A stretch of DNA of 39,752 nucleotides from an uncultured Clostridia bacterium (GTDB taxonomy: Bacteria; Bacillota; Clostridia; Christensenellales; UBA1242): contig CATKXS010000011.1 of the NCBI GenBank assembly GCA_949841045.1, forward strand, positions 1 through 39,752. Direction: 5' to 3'. Below are positions 1 to 10,234 of the stretch, in pieces. Below the pieces are notes generated by a model, which had not been told where the DNA came from, ran no database searches, and was given only the letters and a program-made list of their open reading frames with translations. The position numbers and the translations under genes were made by a program. The number at the start of each line of letters is the position of its first letter. Positions within the stretch are counted from its first letter, which is position 1.

Positions 1-76
1 TGTTTAATATTTTTTTATTATGTTAAAATACATTGTAAGGAATAATAAAATTATATTGTCTTTTAGAGAGATTATT

Positions 77-472
77 ATGAAGCATGTTTGGGATTTTTTT
101 ACTTTTTGGACAAAAATAAGATTCAAATATGAAAGGCTTTCAAAAGATGAAGAAAAGAAAAAGAGCTCAATCAAGCTTGGTATTTGGTCTATTTGTGAAA
201 CACTTGTTGGGGCTATAATAACAGTGCTTGCTCTTTGGGGAATGTTATTATGCGTTAATGCTATGGGCAATAATTCGTTTATTCTTCCGCTAATTGGTGC
301 GATTGTGACAGCTGTTTTGGCTTTGACCGCTTTAGTTCGTGGAATAATAGGTGGACTATTATATATGATTTATCAGCTTAAGCTCAATAAACGTGCTATC
401 GGATATATTGCTTTAGCGCTTTGGCTTTTAGCTATCGGGGCAGTGATAGCAGTAGTTATCGTAGTTTTATAA
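77..472 (+). CDS. hypothetical small membrane protein
   Basis: ORF with several hydrophobic segments; internal ATG at 77 is a more plausible start than 20. Confidence 0.6.
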   Translation: MKHVWDFFTFWTKIRFKYERLSKDEEKKKSSIKLGIWSICETLVGAIITVLALWGMLLCVNAMGNNSFILPLIGAIVTAVLALTALVRGIIGGLLYMIYQLKLNKRAIGYIALALWLLAIGAVIAVVIVVL

Positions 473-544
473 CCAAAATTTTGTTTGAACTAAATTTTAC
501 TTAAAATGCTGATGTCTTTTTATGTTATTGTTGTGTTTCAATTT

Positions 545-572
545 AAGCATGCGATTTTGCATGCTTTTTTTG
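545..572 (+). terminator. rho-independent terminator
   Basis: AAGCATGC-gatttt-GCATGCTT followed by T run. Confidence 0.8.
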
Positions 573-731
573 TTTTTATCATATTTGTAATTTTGTTGTC
601 ATAATGTATAATGTAAAAATTTTGTTGATTTTTCAACAAATTTTTAAAAAACGCTTTACAAATGATAGAGCAAAGTTGTATAATCACTTTGTAATTCAAG
701 AATTATAAATTTAAAAAAGGAGGTAAAAGCT

Positions 732-1232
732 GTGAATAAGATTAAAGGTATAGTTTGTTATAGCGGTGGTATCTTATTTTCTGTTTTAACTTTTGTTTGG
801 TTTGCGCTTGCTGGTGTTACAACAAAGGTTGCACCTGTTCAAGGTGATGTTCAATTTGGAAGCGAAACAGTTTACAAATTGTTTACAGGCAATGGTGTTG
901 GTCTAGGCAAAACTTCTGTAATCTTCGCAATTATTGCACTCGTACTTGCATCTCTTCTTTTAATTGCTTGCGTGATTGGTCTTTTAAATCATTTTGGCAT
1001 TTTAAAAGCAGAATGGATTTCTTGGGTAACAATTGCTATCGCATCATTATTTGTTATTGCTGCCATTGTTTCTATGGCTTGCATGATTAAATATTGCGGA
1101 GACAACAGCGGAAATATGATTTACTATACAGTTAAAGCTTCTTGCGGCGTTGGCTTAATATTGCCAGTTGTAAGTTCACTTCTTGCACTTATTTCAGTGG
1201 CACTAAATAAGTTAAATCTTGAAAGAAAATAA
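732..1232 (+). CDS. hypothetical membrane protein
   Basis: GTG start preceded by ggaggt RBS; multiple hydrophobic segments. Confidence 0.7.
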   Translation: MNKIKGIVCYSGGILFSVLTFVWFALAGVTTKVAPVQGDVQFGSETVYKLFTGNGVGLGKTSVIFAIIALVLASLLLIACVIGLLNHFGILKAEWISWVTIAIASLFVIAAIVSMACMIKYCGDNSGNMIYYTVKASCGVGLILPVVSSLLALISVALNKLNLERK

Positions 1233-1397
1233 ACTGATATATAAAAATGCAGGCTTTTTAGGTCTGTATTTTTTAAAGATAATTTTGACTTAATTTAATT
1301 GACAAATTTTAGTATAAATCTTAAAATATTCTTATAGATTGACTACATAAAAATGAAGATTGATCTTACAAAAAATAGTTTTTATAAGGAGGAAAAT

Positions 1398-2054
1398 ATG
1401 GAAAAAATTATTCGAGTAACAGGAGAAGGAGAAAAAGGGGTAAAACCTGACACGATTGAGGTAGCACTTAATTTGAACGGGCTTAACAAAGATTATTCAA
1501 AGTCGCTTAGCCTTGTCGATGAAAAAGTGATTGCGCTTAAAGACGCACTAAAAAGTATAGGCATAAAAGATGTTAAAACTCAAAACTTTTCTGTTAGGCA
1601 AAAAGTCAAACGCATTTACACAAGAGACAATAATTATAAAGATGAGTTTGAAGGCTTTGAAACAAACCATAATCTGAAAGTATCTTTTGATTACGATACT
1701 AAGAAATTAGGCGAGGTTGTAAATTCAATTTCGGCGACAATTGTTGAGCCAAGACTTAATATTTCATTTGTGGCAAAAAATGTTGAAGGAGTAAAAGTAG
1801 AACTTTTAAAAGATGCGGTGGAAAAAGCCAAAGTAGATGCTCAAGTTCTTGCTGATGCAGCTGGGGTTAAACTTGGCTCTATTGTAACTATAAATCATAG
1901 TTTTAGCGAAGTAAGATATGACTATCCACAAAATTCTGAATTCATGGCGAAGGCCTGCAGGTATGGGTCGAGCGTGGGCTCAAGTTTAGATAGCATTGAA
2001 GTTGAAAATATTAAGCTTTCTGCAAATGTGACAATAGAATGGGAAATTAAATAA
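1398..2054 (+). CDS. SIMPL domain (DUF541) protein
   Basis: RVTGEGEKGVKPDTIEVALNL start and NVTIEWEI end typical of SIMPL family; RBS aaggagg before ATG at 1398. Confidence 0.8.
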   Translation: MEKIIRVTGEGEKGVKPDTIEVALNLNGLNKDYSKSLSLVDEKVIALKDALKSIGIKDVKTQNFSVRQKVKRIYTRDNNYKDEFEGFETNHNLKVSFDYDTKKLGEVVNSISATIVEPRLNISFVAKNVEGVKVELLKDAVEKAKVDAQVLADAAGVKLGSIVTINHSFSEVRYDYPQNSEFMAKACRYGSSVGSSLDSIEVENIKLSANVTIEWEIK

Positions 2055-2117
2055 AAATTGCCTCAATTTTAATTGCATAATATTAAATTTGTGTTATAAT
2101 ATCTTTAGGAGGGAAAA

Positions 2118-2342
2118 ATGGCAAAAACAAGTAATGATTATTTTGGACTTGGAAGACTTTTAAGTGTTATTCTTGCTTTTATTCCATTTACTGCTCTTAT
2201 TCTTGGCGTTGCAACTAGACTTAAAGAAGGAAAAATTGTAGCAGCTATTTTAAGAATATTTGTAGGTTGGAATATTGTTTGGATTTGTGACTTTATTCTC
2301 ATGATTCTCAATGGCAAGATTTTAAGACTCTTAAACATTTAA
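2118..2342 (+). CDS. small hydrophobic membrane protein
   Basis: ORF with RBS aggaggg and two hydrophobic segments. Confidence 0.6.
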   Translation: MAKTSNDYFGLGRLLSVILAFIPFTALILGVATRLKEGKIVAAILRIFVGWNIVWICDFILMILNGKILRLLNI

Positions 2343-2351
2343 TTAAAAATA

Positions 2352-2379
2352 CTCTCGCATATGTGCGAGAGCTTTTTTT
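2352..2379 (+). terminator. rho-independent terminator
   Basis: ctctcgcatatgtgcgagag followed by T8. Confidence 0.85.
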
Positions 2380-2544
2380 TCGATAAAATTTTCAATTTTT
2401 TTATTTTTTAGCCTTTTATTTATTTGACTAAATATTTTTTTTGGATATAATCTCTAATGTGTAAATTTTAGATTTGCCGATTTTTTTAAATATTCCTTGC
2501 ACTATGGCATTTAATGTGTTATAATTTAATAAGGAGAATGGGTT

Positions 2545-2778
2545 ATGACAAGTTTGATTTGCAATTGGTTCCATGATTGGGGAAGGTCAATAAGGGCTGG
2601 ACTTGGTCAGGTCGGCCTTATAATTTTTATGGTTGCTTTTGCATGCATTGGTGCTATGCTTATATATGGAATTATTAAACATGCCACGATAACTATAAAA
2701 CGTAAAATTGAATGGGGATATTTATTTATTTTAATTATTATTATATTATTCTTTATTTGGTTTGCTACGCTAGTTTAG
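2545..2778 (+). CDS. hypothetical small membrane protein
   Basis: ORF with RBS aaggag, hydrophobic. Confidence 0.5.
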   Translation: MTSLICNWFHDWGRSIRAGLGQVGLIIFMVAFACIGAMLIYGIIKHATITIKRKIEWGYLFILIIIILFFIWFATLV

Positions 2779-2796
2779 ATTTTTTAAGGAGAGATT

Positions 2797-3120
2797 ATGT
2801 ATAATTTTGTTTCAACATTATTAGATGGTGAAATTGCAAGCGATTTTGCTACGAAAGTTTTACCTGTACTTCGTTATGTACTATTTGCTATTATTATCGC
2901 TGCTGCCATTGTTATGATTATTACAACCCTCATGCAATCAAATGATTCAAATGGAGGAATGGACGCTTTTACAGGTGCAAAGCAAGAAAGTTATTATTCT
3001 CAAAATAAAGGTGCATCAAAAGATGCAATTTTGAAAAGAATAACTATTGCTATGGCAGTGATTATTTTTGTTTGCATTTTGACATTCTTCATCACTGAGC
3101 TTATTGCAGGTATAAAATGA
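2797..3120 (+). CDS. secG: preprotein translocase subunit SecG
   Basis: two TM segments around a TTLMQSNDSNGGMDAFTG...K motif; directly precedes rnr, a common Bacillota order. Confidence 0.8.
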   Translation: MYNFVSTLLDGEIASDFATKVLPVLRYVLFAIIIAAAIVMIITTLMQSNDSNGGMDAFTGAKQESYYSQNKGASKDAILKRITIAMAVIIFVCILTFFITELIAGIK

Positions 3121-5204
3121 CAGTTAAATCAGTAATTTTAGATTTATTAAAGAAAGATGGTCTTTTCATAAAAGGGAAAGACAATCTTTTTTCTTTTATT
3201 TCAAAGACTTATTCCTTTAAAATTGAAGAAATCAAAAAAACTTTCCTTAATCTTGAAAAAGAAGGGCTAATTTATGAGATGAGCAAAAATAGATTTATCT
3301 CTCTTCCTTCGCATGGTTATGTGCGTGGACTCTTTATGGGCAATAGCAGAGGTTATGGCTTCTGTCATATCGAAAATTCTGATAAGGACGACATATTCAT
3401 ACCTGCAAACATGGTGAATGGTGCAATTGACGGCGATAGAGTAATTGTAAAAATCCTTTCTGATAATGAAGAGGGAAGCGATGGCAAAGTTGAAAAAATT
3501 TATAAACCTGTCAAACTACTTGCAGGTGTTGTGGTGAAAATGGGGAGCTCCTATTTTGTTGAGCTAGATAACAACCATATCCCATTTAAAATAAAACTTT
3601 CTGGTGGGATACCTTTTGAGGAAAATGATAGGGTTACAATAGAGCTTGAAAGAGGCAAGATTTTAAGCGGAAAGGTAACTGAAGTCTTAGGCAAGAGTGA
3701 AGATGTTAAGGCGTGCGAGCTTGCAATAATAAGAGACCATGGTCTTTATGAAACGTTTTCAGAAAGTGTACTTGAAGAGGCAAGGGCTCTTCCTAAAAAG
3801 ATAACAGACAAACAAAAGAAAGGTCGCGTTGACCTGACTGACAAGGTTATATTTACTATTGATGGTGAAGACGCGAAAGACCTTGATGACGCTGTTTCAA
3901 TTGAAAGACTTGAAAATGGTTATAAGTTAGGCGTCCATATAGCCGATGTTGGCGAGTATGTTAAATATAGTTCAAAACTTGACGAAGAGGCATTCAATCG
4001 TGGAACAAGCGTTTATTTCCCAACTTCAGTTTTGCCGATGCTTCCAAAAGAGCTGTCAAACGGCATTTGCTCACTTAATGAGGGCGAGGAGCGATTAACG
4101 CTAACATGTGAAATGGTCTTAGATAAAGAGGGCAATGTCAAAGCTCACAAGATTTATGAAAGTGTGATAAAGAGCAAGGCAAGGCTTAACTATACAAATG
4201 TCAACAAAATGTTCTTGGGTGAGACCTCTGACGAAAAGACAGAAAGCGTGAAAGAAGAACTTTTTATCATGAGAGAACTTGCTCATATTGTTGAAGATAA
4301 AAACAAGAGAATGGGAAGTCTCGATTTTGAAATTCCAGAAGTGCAGTTTGTGTTTGATGAAAAGGGCATGGCTGTTGGCTTTGAAAAACGAGAACGCAAT
4401 GACGCTCATAGACTCATTGAAGATTTTATGGTGCTGGCAAATCAAACAGTTGCAAAAGAATTTTGTGACAATGATATTCCATTTTTATATCGTGTTCATG
4501 AAGCGCCACAAAAGGAAAAAACTCTGGGGGTTATTGAATATCTTAAAGGTCTAAATATTAAGACGCCTAAAATTCCAGAAGTGCTTACGCCAAGTTATTA
4601 TCAAGAACTGATTAAACTTACGGCAGACAAGAGCTACACTGAAACGGTCAACAAAGTGATTTTGAGGTCAATGCAAAAGGCGAGATATTTTAATAGATGC
4701 TTAGGCCACTTTGGGCTTGCTCTTAAATACTATTGCCATTTCACTTCACCAATCAGACGTTATCCAGACCTTACGATACACCGCATTATAAAAGAGGTGC
4801 TTCATAAGGGAAAACTTACTGGTCGCAGAATAGAAGAGCTTGAAGAGTTCACCTTTGAAGCTGGTGAGCAGTCAAGTTTGACTGAGAAAAATGCCGACAA
4901 AGCAGAGCGTGAAGTCGATGACCTTTGGAAAGCATATCTTATGAAAGATAGAGTTGGAGAACTGTTTGATGGAGTTGTTTCATCAGTTACAAATTTTGGA
5001 ATCTTTGTTGAATTAGAAAATACTGTTGAAGGACTTATCAGAATTGAAGACTTACCAGATAATGGATTTTTACTCTTTGAAAAGCAACTTAAGCTTAAAG
5101 GAAACAGACTTGTATTTTCGGTAGGTGATAAGATTCAAGTTAAGCTTACCTCAGCAAATATTTATACAAGAAAAATTGATTTCGCTTTTGAGAAATTTTT
5201 ATAA
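3117..5204 (+). CDS. rnr: ribonuclease R (RNB domain + S1)
   Basis: FTIDGEDAKDLDDAVS, HFTSPIRRYPDLTIHR, C-terminal S1 domain (VVSSVTNFGIFVELENTVEGLI). Confidence 0.97.
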   Translation: MTVKSVILDLLKKDGLFIKGKDNLFSFISKTYSFKIEEIKKTFLNLEKEGLIYEMSKNRFISLPSHGYVRGLFMGNSRGYGFCHIENSDKDDIFIPANMVNGAIDGDRVIVKILSDNEEGSDGKVEKIYKPVKLLAGVVVKMGSSYFVELDNNHIPFKIKLSGGIPFEENDRVTIELERGKILSGKVTEVLGKSEDVKACELAIIRDHGLYETFSESVLEEARALPKKITDKQKKGRVDLTDKVIFTIDGEDAKDLDDAVSIERLENGYKLGVHIADVGEYVKYSSKLDEEAFNRGTSVYFPTSVLPMLPKELSNGICSLNEGEERLTLTCEMVLDKEGNVKAHKIYESVIKSKARLNYTNVNKMFLGETSDEKTESVKEELFIMRELAHIVEDKNKRMGSLDFEIPEVQFVFDEKGMAVGFEKRERNDAHRLIEDFMVLANQTVAKEFCDNDIPFLYRVHEAPQKEKTLGVIEYLKGLNIKTPKIPEVLTPSYYQELIKLTADKSYTETVNKVILRSMQKARYFNRCLGHFGLALKYYCHFTSPIRRYPDLTIHRIIKEVLHKGKLTGRRIEELEEFTFEAGEQSSLTEKNADKAEREVDDLWKAYLMKDRVGELFDGVVSSVTNFGIFVELENTVEGLIRIEDLPDNGFLLFEKQLKLKGNRLVFSVGDKIQVKLTSANIYTRKIDFAFEKFL

Positions 5205-5428
5205 CAAAATTGCTTAAAAATTTGCCTTTTTAGAAAATGATGAGAAAAGATAATTTAAACTTTTCTCATTAAAAAAGGTGAAAAAATCGAAAAAAACTTA
5301 AATTTTATTAAAATTTGGGTCGAAATTAACAAAAAAATCAAAAAAAATATAAAAAATTAAAAAAAATATTAAAAATTTGATTTTAGGTATTGAAATATAT
5401 TTATAATAGTGTTATAATAGGAGTCGAG

Positions 5429-5869
5429 ATGAAGATAATAACTAATAATAAAAAAGCTTATCACAATTTCTTCGTTTCAGACCTACTTGAGGCAGGCATT
5501 GAACTTAAAGGTGGTGAAATAAAATCTGTCGTTCGGGGCAAAATAAATTTAAGTGATAGTTATGTCGATATTAAAGGCGGCGAAGCTATTCTTAAAAATT
5601 GCTACATTGCTTCGGCAGAAGGAGCGCAACCTGACAGTCAAACCAAGCGTTCAAGGAGGCTACTCTTACATAAAGCGGAGATAATCAAATTGTCTCGCAA
5701 GGTGCAGGAAAAAGGTTTTTCCATTGTGCCTACAAAAGTCTATCTCTCGGGTGGCAAGGCAAAAGTAGAGATTGGGCTTGCGAAAGGCAAAAAACTTTAT
5801 GATAAGAGGGAAGTCCTTATGCAACGTTCTGTTCGTAGGGACATTGACCGAGCAATCAAAAACGTTTAA
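5429..5869 (+). CDS. smpB: SsrA-binding protein SmpB
   Basis: ITNNKKAYHNFFVSDLLEAGIELKGGEIKSVVRGKINLSDSYV; immediately upstream of ssrA. Confidence 0.97.
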   Translation: MKIITNNKKAYHNFFVSDLLEAGIELKGGEIKSVVRGKINLSDSYVDIKGGEAILKNCYIASAEGAQPDSQTKRSRRLLLHKAEIIKLSRKVQEKGFSIVPTKVYLSGGKAKVEIGLAKGKKLYDKREVLMQRSVRRDIDRAIKNV

Positions 5870-5876
5870 CCATTTT

Positions 5877-6265
5877 GGGGGCGTTATTTGGTCTCGACGG
5901 GGAGCATTGTTCAAAATGCAAAGCACGCGGTGAGCTCTCACCTAAAAAAGGGCAATTGCAAATAAACGCAAAAAATGAAAATGTAGTTCGTATGCCTAGC
6001 CTTGCTTGCGCTGCGTAACTAAAAAAATTCGGTTCGAAAAAATTCGACCTCTCTTCTTGTTTTCTCGCTAAAAACTTGTTAGGGATTATTTAAGCGCTCT
6101 TACATTCACAAGTTTGTCTTTATAGTGAATGCAAATTTTAAAAGGCTCGTTTATAAAAGGTTGTTTGTGGCCTAGTTATAAATTAAATTTAAGTACAAAC
6201 TAAGCGTGTAGAAAAGTTTTGAAAAAGTTTTTCGGAAGCGGGTTCAATTCCCGCCGTCTCCACCA
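5877..6265 (+). ncRNA. ssrA: transfer-messenger RNA; tag read as AKNENVVRMPSLACAA*
   Basis: 5' GGGGGCG...GGTCTCGACGGGG and 3' GGTTCAATTCCCGCCGTCTCCACCA pair as the tRNA-like domain; tag ORF 5968-6018. Confidence 0.95.
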
Positions 6266-6318
6266 AAATCATCGGTCAGATGATAAGCAAAAAATTTATT
6301 AAAAAGGAAGTGTATTTT

Positions 6319-7509
6319 ATGAGTTCAGTAATTATCGCAGTAGTTGTTGTTCTTGGAATCATTGTTGCTGGAGGTTTTCTTCTTTATTTCTTAGGTGACC
6401 TTTTAATGAGCATCTCTGGTAAGAAAAAAGATTCAGACGCAATTAAAGAAAAACAACTTAAAGAGCAAAAAGATTTGGAAGCAAGAGTAAATGCTCTTGA
6501 AAACAGCCAAGAGGTTAAAAATGACCCTCAAATCGCCACAGTTTTATTTAATGGTGGTTATGTAGAGGATTACAATCCTAATGAGGATGAAGAAGTTGAG
6601 GCAGAGGAAGTTGCTACTGAAACAGCTCCAGTAGAAGAAGAGGAAACTGCTGAAGAAACAGAAGAAGTTGCTGAAGAGGCTTCTGAGGAAGAAGACAGCA
6701 CAAGTGAGTATATCAGACAAAGAAGAAAAGAACTTCTTGAAAGACTTGCTAAGATGCAAGAAGAAAATGAAGAAAACAGTGAAAACGAAGACACTGTTGA
6801 CCTTTCTGAAGAAACAGAAGAAGATGAAACTACAGAAGAACCTGCTGTAGATGAAGAAACAGTAGTAGAAGAAGTTGCTACCGAAACAACTGAAGAATCT
6901 GTTGAGACAGAAGAAACTCCAGTAGAGGATGCTGCTGAAGAAACAGAAGCAGAAACAGAAGAAGTTGTTGAAGAAGTTACAGAAGAAGTAGCTTCTGAAG
7001 AAAGAGTTGAACAAAGAGTTGAAGAAACTGTTGCTAGCGATGCTATCAACAACAATAGCCTTGCAGCTAACTTCTCACTTGAAGAACTTGAAGCTAAACT
7101 TGCAGAAGAGCAAGAAAAACTTAAAAACAACGAAAAAGACCTTCGTCAATGCAAGAAAGAATTTATTCCACTCAGAAGAGTAAAGAACACTCTTGAAAGT
7201 GATGAAAAGAAATTACGCAGAAAAGAAGCTCTTGTTGCTAAGCAAAAAGTAGTTCTTTACGGTGTAAACAACTATGCAGATATTGATGAAGAAAAAGCTC
7301 AAAAACTTGCTGAAGACCTTGACCTTCTTGACGGACTTAAACTTTCAGTTCAACACTGTCAAGAAGTTATGGATAAGAATCAAGATAGATACCCTCTTCT
7401 TGAACAAATCTTCAATTTGTTAACATCTCAAAACGAACAAATTAAAGACAACATTAAAGAACTTCAAGATGCTATTGCTGAGTTAAAGGGCGATACTGAC
7501 CAAGAGTAA
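6319..7509 (+). CDS. hypothetical membrane-anchored, Glu-rich acidic protein with C-terminal coiled-coil
   Basis: N-terminal TM segment; long E/T/V/A-rich low-complexity region; charged helical C-terminus. Confidence 0.75.
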   Translation: MSSVIIAVVVVLGIIVAGGFLLYFLGDLLMSISGKKKDSDAIKEKQLKEQKDLEARVNALENSQEVKNDPQIATVLFNGGYVEDYNPNEDEEVEAEEVATETAPVEEEETAEETEEVAEEASEEEDSTSEYIRQRRKELLERLAKMQEENEENSENEDTVDLSEETEEDETTEEPAVDEETVVEEVATETTEESVETEETPVEDAAEETEAETEEVVEEVTEEVASEERVEQRVEETVASDAINNNSLAANFSLEELEAKLAEEQEKLKNNEKDLRQCKKEFIPLRRVKNTLESDEKKLRRKEALVAKQKVVLYGVNNYADIDEEKAQKLAEDLDLLDGLKLSVQHCQEVMDKNQDRYPLLEQIFNLLTSQNEQIKDNIKELQDAIAELKGDTDQE

Positions 7510-7521
7510 AATTAAATATAC

Positions 7522-7553
7522 AAAAAAGGCACAGAATTATCTGTGCTTTTTTT
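7522..7553 (+). terminator. rho-independent terminator
   Basis: GCACAGAattatCTGTGC + T7. Confidence 0.8.
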
Positions 7554-7648
7554 AATATATAAAAATACTGCTTAGATATTTAGAAATAGGTTTGATTGAT
7601 ATGTCTTAATAGTTGTTTATAAAAAACTTTTAATGACACAATCTATGG

Positions 7649-8308
7649 TTATTGCCAATCTATAGGAGTTTGATTATGAGCCTCTAAAAACTCGTTACAT
7701 TTTGAAAAATGTTTACAGCCGAAAAATCCTCTATATGCAGATAATGGGCTTGGGTGAGGTGCTTTGAGTACAAGGTGCTGTGGTGCTATTTCGCTTGCAA
7801 AGTTTTGAGCGTATGAACCCCATAATAAGAATACAAGTGGTTTTTCTCTCTTTGCTACAATCTCAATAATTTTTCTTGTCAAGTTTTCCCAGCCTTTATC
7901 TTTATGTGAGTTGGCTTGACCTCTGCGAACTGTCAACACGCTGTTTAGAAGTAGTACGCCTTGATTTGCCCAACGTTCGAGATTGCCGTCTTTTTGGCAT
8001 TTTATATTAAGGTCACTTTCAATTTCTGTCATTATATTGACAAGAGATGGTGGAATTTCAACATCTGAAGGCACAGAAAAAGAAAGTCCTTGTGCCTGAC
8101 CAGGCTCATGATATGGGTCTTGTCCAATAATTACCACTTTAATTTCGTCTAGTGGAACATGATTGAGTGCATTAAAAATTTTATCCTCACTTGGATAAAT
8201 CTGATATTTTTCATATTCTCTTCTTAGAAAGTCTTGCAAAGTTTTAAAGTAATCTTTGTCAAATTCACTTTTAAGAAGTTCGTACCATTGTCTTTTGATT
8301 TTTATCAT
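7649..8308 (-). CDS. ung: uracil-DNA glycosylase family 1
   Basis: VVIIGQDPYHEPGQAQGLSFSVP, LLLNSVLTVRRGQANSHKDKGWE, APHPSPLSAYRGFFGC motifs. Confidence 0.97.
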   Translation of the reverse strand: MIKIKRQWYELLKSEFDKDYFKTLQDFLRREYEKYQIYPSEDKIFNALNHVPLDEIKVVIIGQDPYHEPGQAQGLSFSVPSDVEIPPSLVNIMTEIESDLNIKCQKDGNLERWANQGVLLLNSVLTVRRGQANSHKDKGWENLTRKIIEIVAKREKPLVFLLWGSYAQNFASEIAPQHLVLKAPHPSPLSAYRGFFGCKHFSKCNEFLEAHNQTPIDWQ

Positions 8309-8382
8309 AGTTTAATTATATATTCAATAATAAATAATTGCAAATAAATTTAACTTTTTTTGGTAAAAGTCATTAATTTTAA

Positions 8383-8415
8383 TAAAAAACATATTCGATA
8401 ATGAATATGTTTTTT
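8383..8415. terminator. bidirectional hairpin terminator
   Basis: aaaaaACATATTCgataatGAATATGTttttt. Confidence 0.75.
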
Positions 8416-8441
8416 ATCGTTTATAAAAGTTGATTGAAATT

Positions 8442-9428
8442 TTATTTCTTTCTTGTTTCAACTGCAACGGCAAGTGCTACAGTTGCGCCAACGATAGGGT
8501 TGTTGCCCATTCCTATAAAGCCCATCATTTCTACGTGTGCTGGGACTGATGAAGAGCCTGCAAATTGTGCGTCACAGTGCATTCTTCCCATTGTGTCAGT
8601 TAGGCCATAACTAGCAGGTCCTGAGCCCATATTGTCTGGGTGGAGAGTTCTTCCAGTACCGCCACCTGAGGCTACCGAGAAGTATGTTTTACCATTTTCA
8701 AAGCACCACTTTTTGTATATGCCAGCAACAGGGTGTTGGAATCTAGTTGGATTTGTTGAGTTACCAGTGATTGAAACATCAACTTTTTCGTGTTTCATGA
8801 TTGCAACGCCTTCTGGTACATCATAAGAACCATAGCATCTTACTTTTGCTCTGTCTCCATTTGAGAAAGCTTTTTCGTTAACGATTTTAAGCTCGCCAGT
8901 CTTGTGGTTATATTTTGTATCAACAAAAGTAAATCCGTTTACTCTTGAAATTATATATGCTGCGTCTTTTCCAAGACCATTTAATATAACGTTAAGAGGG
9001 GTTTTTCTAACCTTATTTGCAGAAGTTACAATTCCAATTGCACCTTCGGCTGCTGCAAAACTTTCGTGACCTGCAAGGAAACAGAAAGATTTTGTATCTT
9101 CATTTAAAAGCATGCTACCAAGTCTGCCATGTCCAAGACCTATTTGTCTTTCGTCAGCAACAGAACCTTTTACACAAAAAGCTTGTAGACCTTCTCCAAG
9201 ACAAAGTGCAACTTCGCTAGCCTTTTCAGTGCCAGTTTTGAGTGCAATTGCAACGCCAAGCTCGTAAGCTTGTACCGCATTGTCAAAACAAATTGGTTGA
9301 ATACCTTTGACTATTTTCCATACATCAATGCCATTTTTAAGACAAATATCTTCTGCCTCTTTAAGGGAAGATATGTTATATTTTTTTAATACATTGTCAA
9401 TGTTTGCATGTTTTACAGTGAAATCCAT
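8442..9428 (-). CDS. GGGtGRT protein
   Basis: ASGGGTGRTLHPDNMGSGPASYGLTDTMGRMHCDAQFAGSSSVPAHVEMMGFIGMGNNPIVGATVA. Confidence 0.9.
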   Translation of the reverse strand: MDFTVKHANIDNVLKKYNISSLKEAEDICLKNGIDVWKIVKGIQPICFDNAVQAYELGVAIALKTGTEKASEVALCLGEGLQAFCVKGSVADERQIGLGHGRLGSMLLNEDTKSFCFLAGHESFAAAEGAIGIVTSANKVRKTPLNVILNGLGKDAAYIISRVNGFTFVDTKYNHKTGELKIVNEKAFSNGDRAKVRCYGSYDVPEGVAIMKHEKVDVSITGNSTNPTRFQHPVAGIYKKWCFENGKTYFSVASGGGTGRTLHPDNMGSGPASYGLTDTMGRMHCDAQFAGSSSVPAHVEMMGFIGMGNNPIVGATVALAVAVETRKK

Positions 9429-10096
9429 TAGTCAATCCTCCTTGGGTCAATAAAGGTGACGCCTTCGTTATATCTTCCATAAGTCTTTGTCGCTTTTTCA
9501 ACAGCTTCTTTTGGGTCAACTCCATCTCTAAGAGATTTCATAAGTGAACCAGTTGAAACATATTCATATCCGATTATTTCACCACGCTCGTCAAGAGCCT
9601 CTTTTGTGATATAACCCTCTGCAAGATTGAGGTAACGTGGACCTTGGTCGTCACGAGAATAAACTGTTCCCACATTGCTGTTAAGTGTCTTGCCAAGGTC
9701 TTCAAGTGCAGAGCCGACAGCAAGTCCGCCTTCAGAGAATGCAGATTGACTTCTGCCATATACAAGTTGCAAGAAGATGTTTTTCATTGCGTCATTTATG
9801 GCATCGCAAACAAGGTCGGTGTTTAATGCTTCAAGAAGTGTTTTGCCTGGTAAAATTTCAGCAGCCATAGCGGCAGAGTGTGTCATGCCAGAACAGCCAA
9901 TTGTTTCTACAAGCGCCTCTTTTATAATTCCTTCTTTAACATTAAGTGTCAATTTGCATGTGCCTTGTTGAGGTGCACATTTGCCACAGCCATGTGAAAA
10001 GCCTGAAACCTCAGTAATATCCTTTAATTGTATCCATTTTGCTTCCTCAGGAATAGGAGATGGACCAAACCCGTTCATGTTTATTGGACAACTCAT
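9428..10096 (-). CDS. iron-sulfur cluster assembly scaffold (NifU-like) protein
   Basis: VETIGCSGMTHSAAMAAEIL plus Cys-rich N-terminus; paired with the GGGtGRT gene. Confidence 0.85.
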   Translation of the reverse strand: MSCPINMNGFGPSPIPEEAKWIQLKDITEVSGFSHGCGKCAPQQGTCKLTLNVKEGIIKEALVETIGCSGMTHSAAMAAEILPGKTLLEALNTDLVCDAINDAMKNIFLQLVYGRSQSAFSEGGLAVGSALEDLGKTLNSNVGTVYSRDDQGPRYLNLAEGYITKEALDERGEIIGYEYVSTGSLMKSLRDGVDPKEAVEKATKTYGRYNEGVTFIDPRRID

Positions 10097-10199
10097 TGTT
10101 TTTATTCCTCCGCTATTATTTTAGCCTAATTTAATAAAATATCAAAATGAAAAGTATAACTTTAACAAAATGATTTTGAAAATATTTAATCAAATTGCG

Positions 10200-10228
10200 T
10201 TGACAAACTTATAAAACTTTGTTAAAAT
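10200..10228 (+). promoter_or_regulatory. sigma-A type promoter for the T-box leader
   Basis: TTGACA, 17-nt spacer, TAAAAT. Confidence 0.75.
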
Positions 10229-10234
10229 GTTTTT

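Noticed and set aside
5281-5380. Very A-rich stretch between rnr and smpB
   Set aside because: Homopolymer-rich intergenic sequence in an AT-rich genome; no clear motif beyond a GAGAAAAG/CTTTTCTC hairpin just upstream.
6544-7130. Long antisense ORFs (156 aa and 186 aa Ser/Phe-rich)
   Set aside because: Products of GAA/GAAGTT codon bias in the sense Glu-rich gene; low-complexity translations with no RBS.
9017-9971. Plus-strand ORFs of 60-67 aa opposite the NifU-like/GGGtGRT genes
   Set aside because: Antisense to well-supported coding genes, without initiation signals.
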